This document shows positions 62,686-64,000 of a stretch of DNA of 64,000 nucleotides, one piece after another. The stretch's first letter is position 1, and each line of letters begins with the position of its first letter. The stretch is taken from NCBI GenBank assembly GCA_950097015.1, contig CATNEN010000038.1, forward strand, positions 27,379,001 through 27,443,000. Direction: 5' to 3'. The notes beneath the pieces were generated by a model, which searched no databases, had not been told where the DNA came from, and saw only the letters and a program-made list of their open reading frames with translations. The position numbers were made by a program, and so were the translations under genes. The DNA comes from Macrostomum hystrix. Its lineage: Eukaryota; Platyhelminthes; Macrostomidae.

Positions 62686-64000
62686 AACTGACTTCTGTTA
62701 GAAAATAAATTTTTTCTAATCATTCCAAAGACTGGCATGTCACACTAAATGTAAACGTTTACCTTAGAAAAAAACTTTTTTTAAAAACATATTTTGATTT
62801 AGAGCGTGTGTGAATCGGGCAAGGCTTCTGAATTCCTAATAATTTGCAAACACTATGGGCAAGTGCTTGGCTGCAAAAAATAGCAAAAAATATTTAACGA
62901 TCGCAACAAAAGAAGTGCAAAATAACAGAAAACAGATTTTAAGCACAAAAAATACTAATGAGAAAATGCGCGTGTTTAAAAAAATGTTTAATGTGTGCGC
63001 GTGTTCATGTTTAAAAAAAAATCCACAAGACAAGCAGAAAAAAACGGAATAGTTTCTCGAGGTTTTTCTCCATTTTTTAATTTTAATTTCAAACGCCACA
63101 GATATTTTGCTTTGACGATGATTGGTTCGGAATAAAAGTACAATTTTTAGGTAATTTTTTACTATGAAATTAACAACTAGTTTTGTTTTGATTTACCATG
63201 CTGGCTAAAATAATTCTAAATAATCGTGTTTAAAGACTTTAAACTGAAGTTTGATATCTTAACGGAATCTTTAAGCATGGTATAACCGCAGTATTTAGGC
63301 ACATGTTTATTAGGTTACACCGTAAAACGATTTTTAGCAATTTAAATTAAACAAAACTTAAAACGCGAAAGAATGGCACGGCACTTCAGAGATTGAGTTA
63401 GAGAAAACTTTTTGTAGAAGAGATAGTTTGTCTTAGCGAATTTGATCTATATATATATTATCCAATTTTCTATGAAATAATAAAGTTTTCCAACTTTTTA
63501 CTTGAGGATTAGAGATCAGTGTTAATGGATTAGGGATTAGGTATTAATGATTGGATATGATTTAGGGATTCAAAATCCCAAATTATGGATTTTAGTTTTT
63601 TTTGTTTAGATAGTCAAAAAGTTTTTGACAATAAATAACTGTCGATTTAAGAAGAGTGAAATTGATCTGATTGTCAGTTATCTTGTGTCATTTTAAGATC
63701 TTTTTATTGTAATTTTAATTTTAATTTAAAATTCATTTAATTTTAATTTAATTTTTAATTTCATTTTTATTTTACGCTTATCTATTTTCTATATATATGA
63801 ATCGAGAAAGGTTTTTTGCAGTGCAAAGTAAATATGTGCTGTATTTCCAAGTTATTCAAATTGTTTACAGCCTACAGAAGAAGAAAAGATAACTTGATAG
63901 AAAGATAATACTCAAACTATAGATTTTGTAGGTACGTGTTATAGCTTTACTGACTAACCCAGAAGTGCTCGAATATTAGAGTTGTAGTCAATCACACAAA
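62686..64000. other. AT-rich sequence to window end
   Basis: No gene or repeat that I can support; probably intron of the gene ending at 61978 or intergenic. Confidence 0.4.

Overview
This is a stretch of an intron-bearing animal nuclear genome. It holds adaptor, palmitoyltransferase-like, caspase, lysyl-oxidase-like and EF-hand genes with GT-AG introns, alongside piggyBac, hAT and P-type DNA transposons, a LINE with an RNase H domain, and tRNA-derived SINEs. I cannot name the species. A spiralian such as a flatworm would fit the gene content and the extreme minisatellite load, but that is inference. Exon models were built by hand from protein similarity, splice dinucleotides and phase, so edges are predictions. 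No bacterial operons, rRNA or genuine tRNA genes were seen.

Layout. 3-1142 (+) is the 3' end of a RhoGAP gene, followed by a long AT-rich gap with two SINE types and a complete non-autonomous hAT element (5145-6279) with a perfect 8-bp target duplication. 6517-11716 (+) is a gene joining a kappaB-Ras-like small GTPase to ankyrin repeats; its introns are filled by three different minisatellites. A possible solo LTR (11909-12621) and an inverted-repeat element (about 12690-13340) follow. 13998-16489 (+) is a four-exon short caspase whose second intron carries a SINE with a hAT MITE nested in it. 19044-22899 (-) is a five-exon ankyrin/DHHC-type gene (ZDHHC13/17 class) whose DHHC motif reads WQHS, so the catalytic cysteine is gone. 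25050-33770 (-) is a complete eight-exon AP-3 delta subunit gene (1,125 residues); each of introns 3-7 is occupied mostly by its own tandem repeat, and introns 1-3 carry SINE pieces.

36861-40361 (+) holds SRCR and lysyl-oxidase exons of a LOXL-like gene that looks broken or incomplete. 40506-41950 is a 33-bp minisatellite apparently split by a piggyBac element (transposase 42198-43884, one frameshift). 45426-50900 (-) is a decayed I-type LINE. 51307-54091 is a P/THAP-type transposon with long inverted repeats and a truncated transposase. 54890-55482 (+) encodes a small secreted eight-cysteine protein of unknown family. 58344-60530 (-) encodes a calmodulin-like EF-hand protein. 61978-62112 (-) is a last exon of an unrecognised gene.

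The host genes do not form one pathway. The main themes are (i) roughly 13 kb (my estimate) of private minisatellites, many inside introns, and (ii) two host proteins with unusual architecture: a GTPase-ankyrin fusion resembling the known kappaB-Ras/I-kappaB partner pair, and a palmitoyltransferase relative without its catalytic cysteine.
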